In this document: positions 28,704 through 37,044 of the stretch, one piece after another
Numbering within the stretch: position 1 is the first letter of the stretch
Layout: each line of letters begins with the position of its first letter
DNA from: an uncultured Pelagibacteraceae bacterium
GTDB lineage: Bacteria; Pseudomonadota; Alphaproteobacteria; Pelagibacterales; Pelagibacteraceae
Direction of reading: 5' to 3'
Assembly (NCBI GenBank): GCA_902628635.1
Contig: CACONQ010000002.1
Span: 100,916 to 164,915, forward strand
DNA length: 64,000 nucleotides
Translations under genes and position numbers: made by a program
The notes under the pieces: generated by a model
The model's database searches: none
Told to the model about the DNA's origin: nothing
Seen by the model: only the letters and a program-made list of their open reading frames with translations

Positions 28704-29801
28704 ATTATATTTTCTTTTAAGGTGTCGAAGTTTTCCTTCTGTACTATCAAATTCAATGTAACAACCTTGTAAAAATCTATTACCATCATTTACATCAAAC
28801 TCTGTTCTTCCATGTAATAATCTATGGTTATCCATCATTAATAAATCACCTGGCTGTAATTTAAATTCAATTCTATACTTTTCAGAATTATATAAATCAG
28901 AAATTTTTTTTCTTGCTTTATAATAAAGATCTAAATCCTTTTTTTCCAATATTGGAACATAATCAAGTCTTGGACTAAATCTAACTTGTTTAAATTGATT
29001 ATCCTCATCAAGTTTTATAAGTTCAGACCAATCCTCTAAAACAACATCTTTATCAATAAATTTAAAACGAACTTTAACTTTCGTTAGAATATCATAGTAC
29101 TCAGGATTCTCTTTTTTAAGTGTTTCTGTAACATTGTAACCATCAACCAAAGTTGAATAACCACCTTTAACTTCATTCACAATACAATGTAAAATTTGAA
29201 TACAAGGAACAGGATTTCTATATGGGTTATCAGTGTGAGGGGCTAATGGTAAAGATGTATAAGCAAGATCATTTGGGTTTGGTTTTGATTTTACATTAAA
29301 GTGTTCACCAAAGTTAGTTCTTCTCACACTTCCAATTGAGTTTGCAAATTTAACTAAATAGTTATCTTCAGTTGGAACTTTTTTAATTATTACAAATCCA
29401 TATTTATAAAAAGAAACTAAAATATTATACATTTCCTTAGACTCAAACAAGTCATCTTTGAATTCAAAATTTTTAATTGATTTTAAACTAGAGTCCCATT
29501 TTATCTTTTCAATAGAATGAACAGCAATATCTTTTTTTGAAAATTCTTGAGCAATTAAATTAATATCAAGTTTTGAATTTACTCCATCATTAAAGTTAAT
29601 TTCTAAAATTTGATCCTTAATTTGTGCTTCTTTAATTTGAACCTCTACATCTAAAGAAGTTGGATCAAAAAGCCGTTGTTGAGTTCCCTTATCTAAATGC
29701 TTTTCCCCATTTGCTCTTTCTCGAAGCCAAAATGGATGAATTTCCTCACTTGAGGTTCCGTTTTTATAAAAAACTTTATTATTACTTAATTCAATTTTCA
29801 T
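28698..29801 (-). CDS. gamma-butyrobetaine hydroxylase-like 2-oxoglutarate dioxygenase
   Basis: A 367-residue Fe(II)/2-oxoglutarate dioxygenase with the two-domain plan of gamma-butyrobetaine and trimethyllysine hydroxylases: an N-terminal DUF971-like domain (about 1-90, with the family QQRLFDP) and a TauD-type catalytic domain. Iron ligands are the HxD in APHTDNPYRNP (about 193) and the distal His in MMDNHRLLHGRTEF (about 331), with the Arg of HGR for 2-oxoglutarate. The zinc-binding cysteines usual in the N-domain are absent. The substrate may be a betaine or quaternary amine; this is inference. Confidence 0.82.
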   Translation of the reverse strand: MKIELSNNKVFYKNGTSSEEIHPFWLRERANGEKHLDKGTQQRLFDPTSLDVEVQIKEAQIKDQILEINFNDGVNSKLDINLIAQEFSKKDIAVHSIEKIKWDSSLKSIKNFEFKDDLFESKEMYNILVSFYKYGFVIIKKVPTEDNYLVKFANSIGSVRRTNFGEHFNVKSKPNPNDLAYTSLPLAPHTDNPYRNPVPCIQILHCIVNEVKGGYSTLVDGYNVTETLKKENPEYYDILTKVKVRFKFIDKDVVLEDWSELIKLDEDNQFKQVRFSPRLDYVPILEKKDLDLYYKARKKISDLYNSEKYRIEFKLQPGDLLMMDNHRLLHGRTEFDVNDGNRFLQGCYIEFDSTEGKLRHLKRKYNL

Positions 29802-29862
29802 AAGATTCTTTAAGAATTATTTATAAATTTACATTAATCAAGATAAATAGTATGTGGTCAGC

Positions 29863-30669
29863 ATGGAAAACTTGAATGCAAAAAAATTAAGATATTTCGC
29901 TAATTTTCTTAACAGTCTTGCTAGAGATCTTACTAATTTTTATTACAAAAAATTAGATAAACCTTTCAAGGTTGTTAACAAACTAAAAGGCAAGGGTTAT
30001 GATCCAGTCACTAGTTCAGATAAAGCATTTGAAAAATTTATCCGATCAAAAATCAAAAAAAAATTCCCAAGTCATGAAATTATTGGCGAGGAGTATGGTT
30101 ATAAAAAAACAAAGAGTAATTTTACATGGATTATAGATCCAATTGATGGCACAAGATCTTATGTCATTGGAAACCCAACTTGGAGTAATTTAATTTCACT
30201 AAACTATAAAGGCAGTCCAATTTTAGGACTTGCAAACTTTCCAAAATTAAAAAAGTATTACTACAACATATCAGATAAAGTAGCTTACGTTGTTGATAAT
30301 AAAAAAAAGACAAGATTAAAAGTAAATAAAAATGCAAAAGTAAAAGATATGAAAGTATCGGGTGCTTTTCATGGATGGTTGTCAATTAATCGACAAAAAA
30401 AAATACCAAAAGTTTTAAAACTGATGCAGTTTCCGTGTGCTGATGCTTTAAGTTATGCTCATTTTTGTGAAGGCAGAATTGATGTTGTAATTCAATGCAT
30501 GAATAAAATTTGGGATATTCATCCTCTTATTCCAATAATAAAAGCATCAGGTGGAATTGCTTCAACATGGCGCAACGAAAGTGCAACAAAAGCTGGCAAT
30601 GTTTTAATCTCAGCTAATAAATCCCTACATAATAAAATGTTGAGCCTTTTAAAACCTGCTTTAAAATAA
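29863..30669 (+). CDS. hisN: inositol-monophosphatase family phosphatase, probably histidinol-phosphatase HisN
   Basis: A 268-residue Mg-dependent phosphatase. Metal and catalytic motifs are GEEYGYKK (about 71), IDPIDGTRSYVIGNPTW (about 91) and the C-terminal WDIHPLIPIIKASGG (about 216). DPIDGTRSY with GNPTW fits the histidinol-phosphate phosphatases (HisN) of alphaproteobacteria better than inositol phosphatases, though sequence alone is not decisive. A GTG three codons upstream (29854) is possible; I use ATG 29863. It is not beside other histidine genes. Confidence 0.85.
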   Translation: MENLNAKKLRYFANFLNSLARDLTNFYYKKLDKPFKVVNKLKGKGYDPVTSSDKAFEKFIRSKIKKKFPSHEIIGEEYGYKKTKSNFTWIIDPIDGTRSYVIGNPTWSNLISLNYKGSPILGLANFPKLKKYYYNISDKVAYVVDNKKKTRLKVNKNAKVKDMKVSGAFHGWLSINRQKKIPKVLKLMQFPCADALSYAHFCEGRIDVVIQCMNKIWDIHPLIPIIKASGGIASTWRNESATKAGNVLISANKSLHNKMLSLLKPALK

Positions 30670-30673
30670 AATT

Positions 30674-33028
30674 ATGAAAAAAGTTCTTGCACAATTATTT
30701 TTATCATTTTTTTTATGTAGTTTTGCATTAGCTGAGGCATTAACCGTTACACATGCTGGTTCAATAAACCCAGGTGGTAATGGTGATTTTAAAAGTGGAG
30801 CAGACCCCAGTTGTACAGCAACAATTAGTGGTGTGGAGTTAGACCAAGATAGTACTCACGAGCCGAATAAGGTATTGTTTAGTTCTGATGGTAAACAATT
30901 ATTTATAGCAAATAGAGCTACAGGTACTCACTCAGCTACTGGTGTGAGTGATAGTCCATTAAGAATGAACAGACTTAATACACCCTTTGACATAACAACA
31001 GATAGAGTTAAGACGGATGTAAATTCGGGCTGTGGGGATCTTGATGGAGCTAATCCTAATGATATTTCAGGTGGAGATTTTGGAAGTGATCAGCTTGACA
31101 ATATGCACATAGCAAATGATGGTAGAACATTTTTCTTTGTGAGCACTGTAGGAGTAATTGGTAAATTTAATTTAAGCACTCCATATGATATTGGCACAAT
31201 GACATATGAAAGAAAATTCAGTAGCGGAATTGCACAAATTGATAGTATGCATTTAAGTAAAGATGGAAAAAAACTTTTTTTATTAAATTTTACTGGAAAT
31301 ACTCCAATTGTCTACACTCACACCTTACCAGCACCATTTGATATTTCTTCAACAACCTTAACTCATGAAGTGGATTTAGTTGATAAGGGAATAATTCTAA
31401 CAACCGGATCTAACGACATGGGAGTAGATATTGAATTTACTCCAGAGGGAAACGCAATGTTTATTATGATTAACAACAATCATTCAAAACAAAATGCAGC
31501 AAGACATGGTATTCAAGGTAACCAAAACTATATTTATCAATTTAGATTAGATACAAATTTTGATGTATCTACTGCAGAAAAAGTTGGACGATTTAGCATA
31601 GATTTTGATGAAGTTAGAACTGACGGTGAAAGCGAGTGGGGTATAGAAGGATCTCCAAGAGGAATAAGTTTTTCTGCTGATGGAATGAGATTATTCGTAA
31701 CAGATATTGCTGACCAAACCCCCGGTGAAATGCGAATACACCAATTCGATTTAGAATGTCCATATGGAATAATTGAATGTGTAACGGACCCAGCTTCTAT
31801 AGTTGGTTCAACAGTTCAGCTTTCAAAAGAAAATATAAATTTAAATGTATCAACAATTTTTAAAAGATTTGAGTGGGTTAAACGAAACCGAGATAGTGAA
31901 AATTTAAATAGTTTTAACATTAATGTAAAAACTTTTAATCCTGTCTTAACATCTCTAAAAAGCAAATTAAAAGAATCTAAATATATCCGTCAGGCTTCAA
32001 TTACAAATAAGAAGAAAAGTAATAAAAAATCTACTTGGTCTTATTGGAGCCATGGGGATATTTCGATTGGAAGGTATGAAGACACTCCAATCGAAAAACC
32101 AAAAAAAATAACAACATCAGGTATAACCTTTGGAGCAGATAAAAAATTTGCAGAAGATAAATTTTTTGGTTTAGCTATTAGGTATGCAGAAAATCACTCG
32201 AGTACAAATTCAATTGATGAAATAGATATGGAGTCTTTAACATTAAATTTATATGGAATTGCGCCAGGTGATGAGCAACGATATATAAATGCTGTAGTTG
32301 GGTTAAGTCTTTTAAGATTTGATCATAAACACTCAGGTCAAATAACAGGTGAAAGAAACGGAAAACAGATTTTTACTGCAATAAACTTTAGAAGCAGAGA
32401 TACTTTTGGAGACTTTAATATTACTCCATCCGGTAGATTAACTTATGGTCTAACGCATTTAAGTGATTTTACTAATTATATATCTACTGTTAGACGTTCA
32501 ACCGATGTTTTATATGAGGAGGATGTTTTTGAAAATGCAGAAATTGCTGCAGGTTTTTTATTTGATTTGAAAGAATATAATTTTGATAGAGGTAAAGTTA
32601 ATATCAATGGTGGTTTAGAAGCAGTATATGATCTTACACCGGATGTTAAATTAGAGCACTCGAGCCAAGGAAGTTCTAATGTAACTACTTTAGAAATTGA
32701 TAATTATTCTGAAAAAAATATTAGATCAAATCTAGGATTTGAAACTGTATATTTAAATGGATTTACTTTCTCTTTAAACTATGAACGATTTCAACATCTT
32801 GATAGTCATAGATTTTCTCATATCGATAGTCTTTTAATAAAATTAGGACATAGGAAGGAAGATGACTCTGAGTTTGCTTTTAACTTTGATCCATTAATAA
32901 ATAATTTAGTGAAATTAAGTTATGTCAAAGATTTATATGGTTTTGATATCAAATTAAATTCGTCATATAACTTTGATAACCCAATTCCTGAGTATGCAAC
33001 AGACATAGAAGTTTCAACCAGTTTTTAA
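30674..33028 (+). CDS. propeller-like passenger plus autotransporter-type beta-barrel outer membrane protein
   Basis: A 784-residue protein with a Sec signal peptide (about 1-20, ending SFALA). Residues about 60-370 hold five repeats of an S-x-DG-x-x-LF motif (near 70, 147, 195, 256 and 334), each followed by a P-F-D-I-S-T-like segment (near 104, 170, 221, 295 and 363); this is beta-propeller-like. From about 430 to the C-terminus there are amphipathic strands ending in Phe, as in autotransporter barrels. It sits 4 bp after hisN. The ligand is unknown; it could be a surface adhesin or binding protein. Confidence 0.7.
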   Translation: MKKVLAQLFLSFFLCSFALAEALTVTHAGSINPGGNGDFKSGADPSCTATISGVELDQDSTHEPNKVLFSSDGKQLFIANRATGTHSATGVSDSPLRMNRLNTPFDITTDRVKTDVNSGCGDLDGANPNDISGGDFGSDQLDNMHIANDGRTFFFVSTVGVIGKFNLSTPYDIGTMTYERKFSSGIAQIDSMHLSKDGKKLFLLNFTGNTPIVYTHTLPAPFDISSTTLTHEVDLVDKGIILTTGSNDMGVDIEFTPEGNAMFIMINNNHSKQNAARHGIQGNQNYIYQFRLDTNFDVSTAEKVGRFSIDFDEVRTDGESEWGIEGSPRGISFSADGMRLFVTDIADQTPGEMRIHQFDLECPYGIIECVTDPASIVGSTVQLSKENINLNVSTIFKRFEWVKRNRDSENLNSFNINVKTFNPVLTSLKSKLKESKYIRQASITNKKKSNKKSTWSYWSHGDISIGRYEDTPIEKPKKITTSGITFGADKKFAEDKFFGLAIRYAENHSSTNSIDEIDMESLTLNLYGIAPGDEQRYINAVVGLSLLRFDHKHSGQITGERNGKQIFTAINFRSRDTFGDFNITPSGRLTYGLTHLSDFTNYISTVRRSTDVLYEEDVFENAEIAAGFLFDLKEYNFDRGKVNINGGLEAVYDLTPDVKLEHSSQGSSNVTTLEIDNYSEKNIRSNLGFETVYLNGFTFSLNYERFQHLDSHRFSHIDSLLIKLGHRKEDDSEFAFNFDPLINNLVKLSYVKDLYGFDIKLNSSYNFDNPIPEYATDIEVSTSF

Positions 33029-33042
33029 TTAGTTTAAATATT

Positions 33043-33774
33043 GTGAAAATATTAATTCTCCAACATATCAAAATAGAGGATCCTGGTTATATCAAAGATT
33101 TAATGATTAAAGATGGAGCTAATCTAACTACAATTGAATTAGATGAGGGAGAAAAAATCCCTAATGATATCTCAAAGTTCGATGCTATGCTTTGCATGGG
33201 AGGCCCAATGGATACTTGGATGGAAAAAGATTACCCATGGCTTGTTGAAGAAAAGAAAAGAATAAAAGAATTTGTGATTGATTTGAAAAAGCCATATTTA
33301 GGATTTTGTCTTGGCTGTCAGCTTTTAGGCGAAGTAGTCGGTGGAAAAGTAGTTAAATCAAACAAGCCCGAGATAGGCATGTTAGATATAAATTTTTCAC
33401 AAGATAAAAGTCTTGATCCCTTATTTTCTGAATTTCCAAATAAAATTACATCATTGCAGTGGCATTCGTACGAAGTTCAAGGGCTAGAGAATAACAAAAA
33501 CATAATTCATTTAGCATCTTCACCCGAAACAAAATATCAAATTTTTAAATATCAAAGTCATGCCTATGGAATACAATTTCATATAGAGGTAAAAGACACC
33601 ACTGTTAATGACTGGGGATGTGTACCTGAATATAAGTCAGCCTTAGAAAAGCAACTTGGTCCAAATGCACTAGAAAAGTTTGATAATGAGGCTCAAGCAA
33701 ATATGAAAAATATGAATAATTACTCTTATATTTTGTATTCAAAATTTAAGAGTGATATTCTTAAAATTGAATAG
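33043..33774 (+). CDS. class I glutamine amidotransferase domain protein
   Basis: A 243-residue stand-alone type 1 glutaminase-like protein of the GMP-synthase-like family. The nucleophile Cys is in FCLGCQLLGE (about 92), and the His/Glu pair in GIQFHIEVKD (about 180). A GGPMDTW segment near 56 forms the oxyanion loop. It has no synthetase domain, so it may deamidate gamma-glutamyl compounds rather than feed a partner enzyme. The start is GTG at 33043. It heads a co-directional set with an AhpD-like gene and an SMR-family gene. Confidence 0.82.
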   Translation: MKILILQHIKIEDPGYIKDLMIKDGANLTTIELDEGEKIPNDISKFDAMLCMGGPMDTWMEKDYPWLVEEKKRIKEFVIDLKKPYLGFCLGCQLLGEVVGGKVVKSNKPEIGMLDINFSQDKSLDPLFSEFPNKITSLQWHSYEVQGLENNKNIIHLASSPETKYQIFKYQSHAYGIQFHIEVKDTTVNDWGCVPEYKSALEKQLGPNALEKFDNEAQANMKNMNNYSYILYSKFKSDILKIE

Positions 33775-33782
33775 GAGGGAAA

Positions 33783-34175
33783 ATGTCAGTATTTAAATTA
33801 ATTAATGAGAGAAACGCTAAGGGAAAAATTAAAAAAGTTTTTGATGATATAAAACAAACAAGAAATATAAAAAAAATTCCAAATTTTTGGAGAGCGATTG
33901 CCAATAATCCTGATACTTTAGAGAGAACTTGGAATAATTTAAAACAAATAATGAAAAAAGGGGCTCTTGATCCTGTAACAAAAGAGCTAATATATGTTGC
34001 AGTTTCAATAACAAATAGTTGTGAATATTGTATCAGATCTCATACTGCAGCGGCTAAAAAAAAAGGAGCATCAGATCAAATGATTAAAGAAATGATCGAT
34101 GTTGTTGGTATTGCTAATCAAAACAACAAACTAGTTGAGTCTTATCAAGTTGAAGTAGATAAAATTTATAAATAA
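33783..34175 (+). CDS. AhpD-like carboxymuconolactone decarboxylase-family protein
   Basis: A 130-residue protein of the CMD/AhpD fold. The redox motif CEYCIRSH (about 80-87) has the CxxC and distal His of AhpD-like peroxidase reductases. The rest (NFWRAIANNPDTLERTWNNLKQIM) matches the helical core. A strong AGGAGGG ribosome site lies 4 bp before the ATG. It probably handles peroxide or another oxidant; the partner peroxiredoxin is not adjacent (a 1-Cys peroxiredoxin is at 40883). Confidence 0.85.
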   Translation: MSVFKLINERNAKGKIKKVFDDIKQTRNIKKIPNFWRAIANNPDTLERTWNNLKQIMKKGALDPVTKELIYVAVSITNSCEYCIRSHTAAAKKKGASDQMIKEMIDVVGIANQNNKLVESYQVEVDKIYK

Positions 34176-34184
34176 AATAGTTTT

Positions 34185-34514
34185 ATGAGTGGATATATAT
34201 ATTTAGCCTTCGCAATTATATTTGGCATTGCAGCAAACGGTTTTTTAAAAACTACTGATGGATTTTCAAACTTATATCCAACAATATTTTGTGTCTCTTC
34301 AATAGTTATTTGTTTGTTTTTATTATCTAAAGCTATGACAACGATTCCGGTTGGTTTTACGTATGCTACTTATGGAGGATTAACTATTATAGCTGTCACT
34401 TTATTTGGTGTTATTAAATATAATCAATTACCAAATGTTTATGGAACAATTGGAATAATATTAATAATTATTGGTGTTATTTTAGTTAATTATCTGGGTA
34501 GGACGAATTCTTAA
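34185..34514 (+). CDS. SMR-family membrane protein lacking Glu14
   Basis: A 109-residue, four-helix small multidrug resistance protein. It aligns without gaps to EmrE over the first 90 residues (MSGYIYLAFA to EmrE MNPYIYLGGA), sharing Tyr4, Lys22 and Tyr60. Key residues differ: Glu14, which binds drug and proton in EmrE, is Gly14; Trp63 is Tyr63; Trp76 is Val; and Lys appears at 78 in the third helix. It therefore is unlikely to be a proton/cation exchanger of the usual kind. It is followed by a 47-aa membrane protein and faces a paralogue at 34733. Confidence 0.85.
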   Translation: MSGYIYLAFAIIFGIAANGFLKTTDGFSNLYPTIFCVSSIVICLFLLSKAMTTIPVGFTYATYGGLTIIAVTLFGVIKYNQLPNVYGTIGIILIIIGVILVNYLGRTNS

Positions 34515-34584
34515 ATTTTAAGTACGACAAAAATGTACAATATTCATTATTGAAATAAATTTTCTTAATATTATTAAAGTAGTT

Positions 34585-34728
34585 ATGAATATTTGTTATA
34601 GTACCTTAGCTTTACTTGGAGTTATGTTAACTTTGTTTTTTATTTTTAAAAAACCTTCCAAAAGTGAACTAAAAAAGTTTAAAAGTAAAAATCAAGACAA
34701 AGTTAATTGGTCAAGAATGGGCTTTTAA
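34585..34728 (+). CDS. 47-aa single-span membrane protein
   Basis: A complete 47-codon frame from ATG 34585 to TAA 34726-34728. The first 21 residues (ICYSTLALLGVMLTLFFIF) make one membrane helix; the rest is a basic tail ending NWSRMGF. It lies 70 bp after the Glu14-less SMR gene, same strand, and 4 bp before the 3' end of the convergent second SMR gene, filling the gap. I do not recognise a family. It may be a partner subunit, but no direct evidence shows this. Confidence 0.5.
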   Translation: MNICYSTLALLGVMLTLFFIFKKPSKSELKKFKSKNQDKVNWSRMGF

Positions 34729-34732
34729 AAGT

Positions 34733-35068
34733 TTAAGAAGTTTTTCCAATTAAGTTTACAATCAAAACACCCGATATAATTAAAACCATTCCAAGAATTG
34801 TATAAAGATCAGGCATCTGATTAAATTTAACTACTCCAACGATAATAGTTGCTATTATACAAAGACCAGCAAAAGAAGCATACGTTACACCAACTGGAAT
34901 AGATTTCATCACTAAAGACAAAGCATACATACAAGCAACAATTGTTACTGCAGTTAACAAGGTTGGAATTAACAATGTAAATCCCTGAGCACTTTTTGCA
35001 AAGCCATTAGCAGTAGTACCAAGTACAACTGCAACAATTAAAATTAAATAAGCTGAAATATTTGCCAT
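34733..35068 (-). CDS. second SMR-family membrane protein lacking Glu14
   Basis: A 111-residue paralogue of the protein at 34185, clearly similar over its whole length (shared ANGF, IPVG-TYA, GV-K-NQ, GVL-VN). Glu14 is again replaced by Gly (residue 17 here), Trp63 by Phe and the third-helix Lys is conserved. It is on the opposite strand and is the last gene of a run of six minus-strand genes that starts at 37036. Because SMR proteins often work as pairs, the two may form a heterodimer. Confidence 0.85.
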   Translation of the reverse strand: MANISAYLILIVAVVLGTTANGFAKSAQGFTLLIPTLLTAVTIVACMYALSLVMKSIPVGVTYASFAGLCIIATIIVGVVKFNQMPDLYTILGMVLIISGVLIVNLIGKTS

Positions 35069-35074
35069 TAAGTA

Positions 35075-35629
35075 TTATATACTCTCTTTTTGAAGTAAAA
35101 TACTTAATTGTTCAATCATTTGCAAAGTAGACTGTGAAGATGGATAAATTTTGTGTGCCTCGATATAACTATCAATCGCCTTTTCATAATTTTCAAGTGC
35201 TGTTTGAACAAGTCCTTGACCAGAAAGTGCACCAAAGTGTCTTTTTTCTAAGCTCAAAACCATATCAATATCTTTTTGAGATAATTCAAAGTTTCCCATC
35301 ATATAAAGAACGGTTGCTCTTTTATTCCATCCCTCTGCCCATTTAGGGTCTAATTCAATTACTTTAGAAAAAACATTATGTGCACTAGTTAATTGATTTT
35401 GCATCATATACTCAGAGCCTTTTGCCAAAAGCTCAGTCAAGGTGTCCTCTGATGGATGTGTAGTCCATAACTGCCAAATTTTATCCTCAACTTTTTTGGC
35501 CTCTTCTACGTTACTTAAAGCTTTTAACTGAGCAAACAAGTTATTTAACTCAGATATTTGTTTGTCAGCTGCACTAGCTGATTGAGCAAAAATATAGAAA
35601 ATAAAAATGATAAAAATTTTTTTCATCAT
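35075..35629 (-). CDS. exported TPR-repeat protein
   Basis: A 184-residue protein with a Sec signal peptide (KIFIIFIFYIFAQSASAA) then about four tetratricopeptide-like helix pairs, with NQLTSAHNVFSKVIELDPKWAEGWNKRATVLYMMG typical of TPR consensus positions. TPR proteins act as protein-docking scaffolds; it probably sits in the periplasm. Codons at 35629 and 35626 both begin with Met; 35629 is used. It is 7 bp after the SnoaL-like gene and 6 bp before the SMR gene. Confidence 0.8.
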   Translation of the reverse strand: MMKKIFIIFIFYIFAQSASAADKQISELNNLFAQLKALSNVEEAKKVEDKIWQLWTTHPSEDTLTELLAKGSEYMMQNQLTSAHNVFSKVIELDPKWAEGWNKRATVLYMMGNFELSQKDIDMVLSLEKRHFGALSGQGLVQTALENYEKAIDSYIEAHKIYPSSQSTLQMIEQLSILLQKESI

Positions 35630-35636
35630 TTTATAC

Positions 35637-35957
35637 TTATTTTGGTAATTTTGTTGCTCCAGTTTCTTGATGTATAATTTTACCATCTTTAAATTTATAA
35701 AAAGTCATTACTGCTTCTTTGTTACCATCATTAAAACTAACAAAAGAATGCTCAAATCCGACTTCGTTATTTTCAAAAAGCACTCTTACTCTTTCCTTTT
35801 TTACATCTTTCATGCCAACCCATTTTACTACATCTGCTTTACTTAATTTTTTGCCAGATGAATGCATTGGAAACTGATAGTCATCATGAATTAGTTGTTC
35901 AGCTGCAGCTGTATCTCCATCGTGTAATATTTTTATCATCTTTTCAATAATCGACAT
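35637..35957 (-). CDS. SnoaL-like / NTF2-fold protein
   Basis: A 106-residue NTF2-like protein: the helix-rich start MSIIEKMIKILHDGDTAAAEQLIHDDYQF and the conserved FEHSFVSFNDGNKEAVMTFYKFKDGKI strand pair fit SnoaL-like domains. Such proteins bind small hydrophobic ligands or act as isomerases, lactone cyclases or stress-linked hydrolases; no specific function is assignable. It is the fourth gene in the minus-strand set 37036-34733, which contains a second NTF2-like gene. Confidence 0.7.
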   Translation of the reverse strand: MSIIEKMIKILHDGDTAAAEQLIHDDYQFPMHSSGKKLSKADVVKWVGMKDVKKERVRVLFENNEVGFEHSFVSFNDGNKEAVMTFYKFKDGKIIHQETGATKLPK

Positions 35958-35958
35958 T

Positions 35959-36249
35959 TTATACTCCTTTTATTATTATTGAATTGCTTGTTGAATTATC
36001 CAGTCTCATTTGTTTAACCGGCTTTAATTCATCTGAATTGTACCACTCTAATGCTTTTTCATAAGATGGAAACTGAATTAAGATATTCCTTGTATGATCC
36101 CAATTACCTTCGACAGTTTGGAATTCACCACCTCTTACAAGAAACTTTCCACCAAATTTCTCTACTATTGGTGTAACTTTACTGACATACTGTTTATAAA
36201 TCTCTTTATCTTTTATATCTTTAATTTGAGCAATAACGTATCCAGACAT
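35959..36249 (-). CDS. DUF1330 protein
   Basis: A 96-residue ferredoxin-like-fold DUF1330 protein (YVIAQIKDIKDKEIYKQYVSKVTPIVEKFGGKFLVRGG at the start, then NILIQFPSYEKALEWYNSDE). DUF1330 proteins occur next to oxidoreductases and NTF2-like proteins and have no settled role. It overlaps nothing and is separated by 1 bp from the next gene. Confidence in the family is good, function none. Confidence 0.8.
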   Translation of the reverse strand: MSGYVIAQIKDIKDKEIYKQYVSKVTPIVEKFGGKFLVRGGEFQTVEGNWDHTRNILIQFPSYEKALEWYNSDELKPVKQMRLDNSTSNSIIIKGV

Positions 36250-36261
36250 AGACTAATATTT

Positions 36262-36645
36262 TTATTTCTTCATTGAATTGAACATACTAAGTGTATCATC
36301 AAAAGTCATCATTGTAGTCATTTTACCATTGTCGTTTACTTCAAAGTAATGTCCAAATATAGTATCCATTCCATCAGCAGTTGCTTTTACTCTGACAAAA
36401 ACTTTATTACCTTCGCTGATCATATCCATTGGAACTACACTAAAGTTTGTCCACTTCTCTGGAATTTTTGAAAATGCTGCCATCATACCTTGAGGACCCT
36501 TATGGACTCCTGAAAGTGGGTGGACTCCTTCTTTTCCTGGAAAAGTCCACGTTGTATTTTCATCAACAAGTTCCTTAAAAAATGTTTCCATATCATGTTT
36601 ATTAAATAAATCGTAACCTAATTTTACTCTTTGTTTTACATCCAT
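36262..36645 (-). CDS. SnoaL-like / NTF2-fold protein
   Basis: A 127-residue NTF2-like protein with the typical YDLFNKHDMETFFKELVDENTTWTFPG start, a HPLSGVHKG loop and the central RVKATADGMDTIFGHYFEVNDNGKMT strands. It is a distant relative of the smaller SnoaL-like protein at 35637 but not a close duplicate. It is the second gene of the minus-strand set. An ATG with AAGGAG before it (in the gap after 36645) is seen. Confidence 0.75.
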   Translation of the reverse strand: MDVKQRVKLGYDLFNKHDMETFFKELVDENTTWTFPGKEGVHPLSGVHKGPQGMMAAFSKIPEKWTNFSVVPMDMISEGNKVFVRVKATADGMDTIFGHYFEVNDNGKMTTMMTFDDTLSMFNSMKK

Positions 36646-36658
36646 TTTTTCTCCTTTG

Positions 36659-37036
36659 TTAATATAATGTTTGAGCTACTTTCTTTACTCTATCTTCACC
36701 ATTTGGAATTGTACTTTCTAAAAACTTATGACAACCTTCAGTTAATTTCTCATCATATTTAGATCCATAATATTTATCTACTGCTTTGTTAACACCGTCA
36801 TCCCATGTCTTTTCTTTTATTCCAATTTCTAAAGCATATTCTTTCCAAACCTTAACTGATGCCATTGATTTTTCTTTCATACCATATTCAAAACTCTCAC
36901 CTGATGGTAAAAAATAATTTGCCATATAAATTCCAACACAATTCCAAGCTTTTTCTTTATTTTCTTTACTTAAAGTTTCAGCATTAGCCACACTCGTGAA
37001 AATAAAGATTGTTAAAACCAAAAATATTTTTTTCAT
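36659..37036 (-). CDS. small secreted protein with two cysteines
   Basis: A 125-residue protein with a Sec signal peptide (MKKIFLVLTIFIFTSVANA) and a mature helical part of about 105 residues holding two Cys (WNCVGIYM near 33 and GCHKFLES near 109) that could form a disulfide in the periplasm. I do not recognise the family. It heads the six-gene minus-strand set. Its ribosome site is duplicated: a 10-base unit, ATATCAGGAG on the minus strand, occurs twice in tandem at 37064-37045. Confidence 0.65.
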   Translation of the reverse strand: MKKIFLVLTIFIFTSVANAETLSKENKEKAWNCVGIYMANYFLPSGESFEYGMKEKSMASVKVWKEYALEIGIKEKTWDDGVNKAVDKYYGSKYDEKLTEGCHKFLESTIPNGEDRVKKVAQTLY

Positions 37037-37044
37037 AATTATCT

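Noticed and set aside
35637..36645. The two NTF2-like genes as a recent duplication
   Set aside because: They share a fold but little direct sequence similarity.
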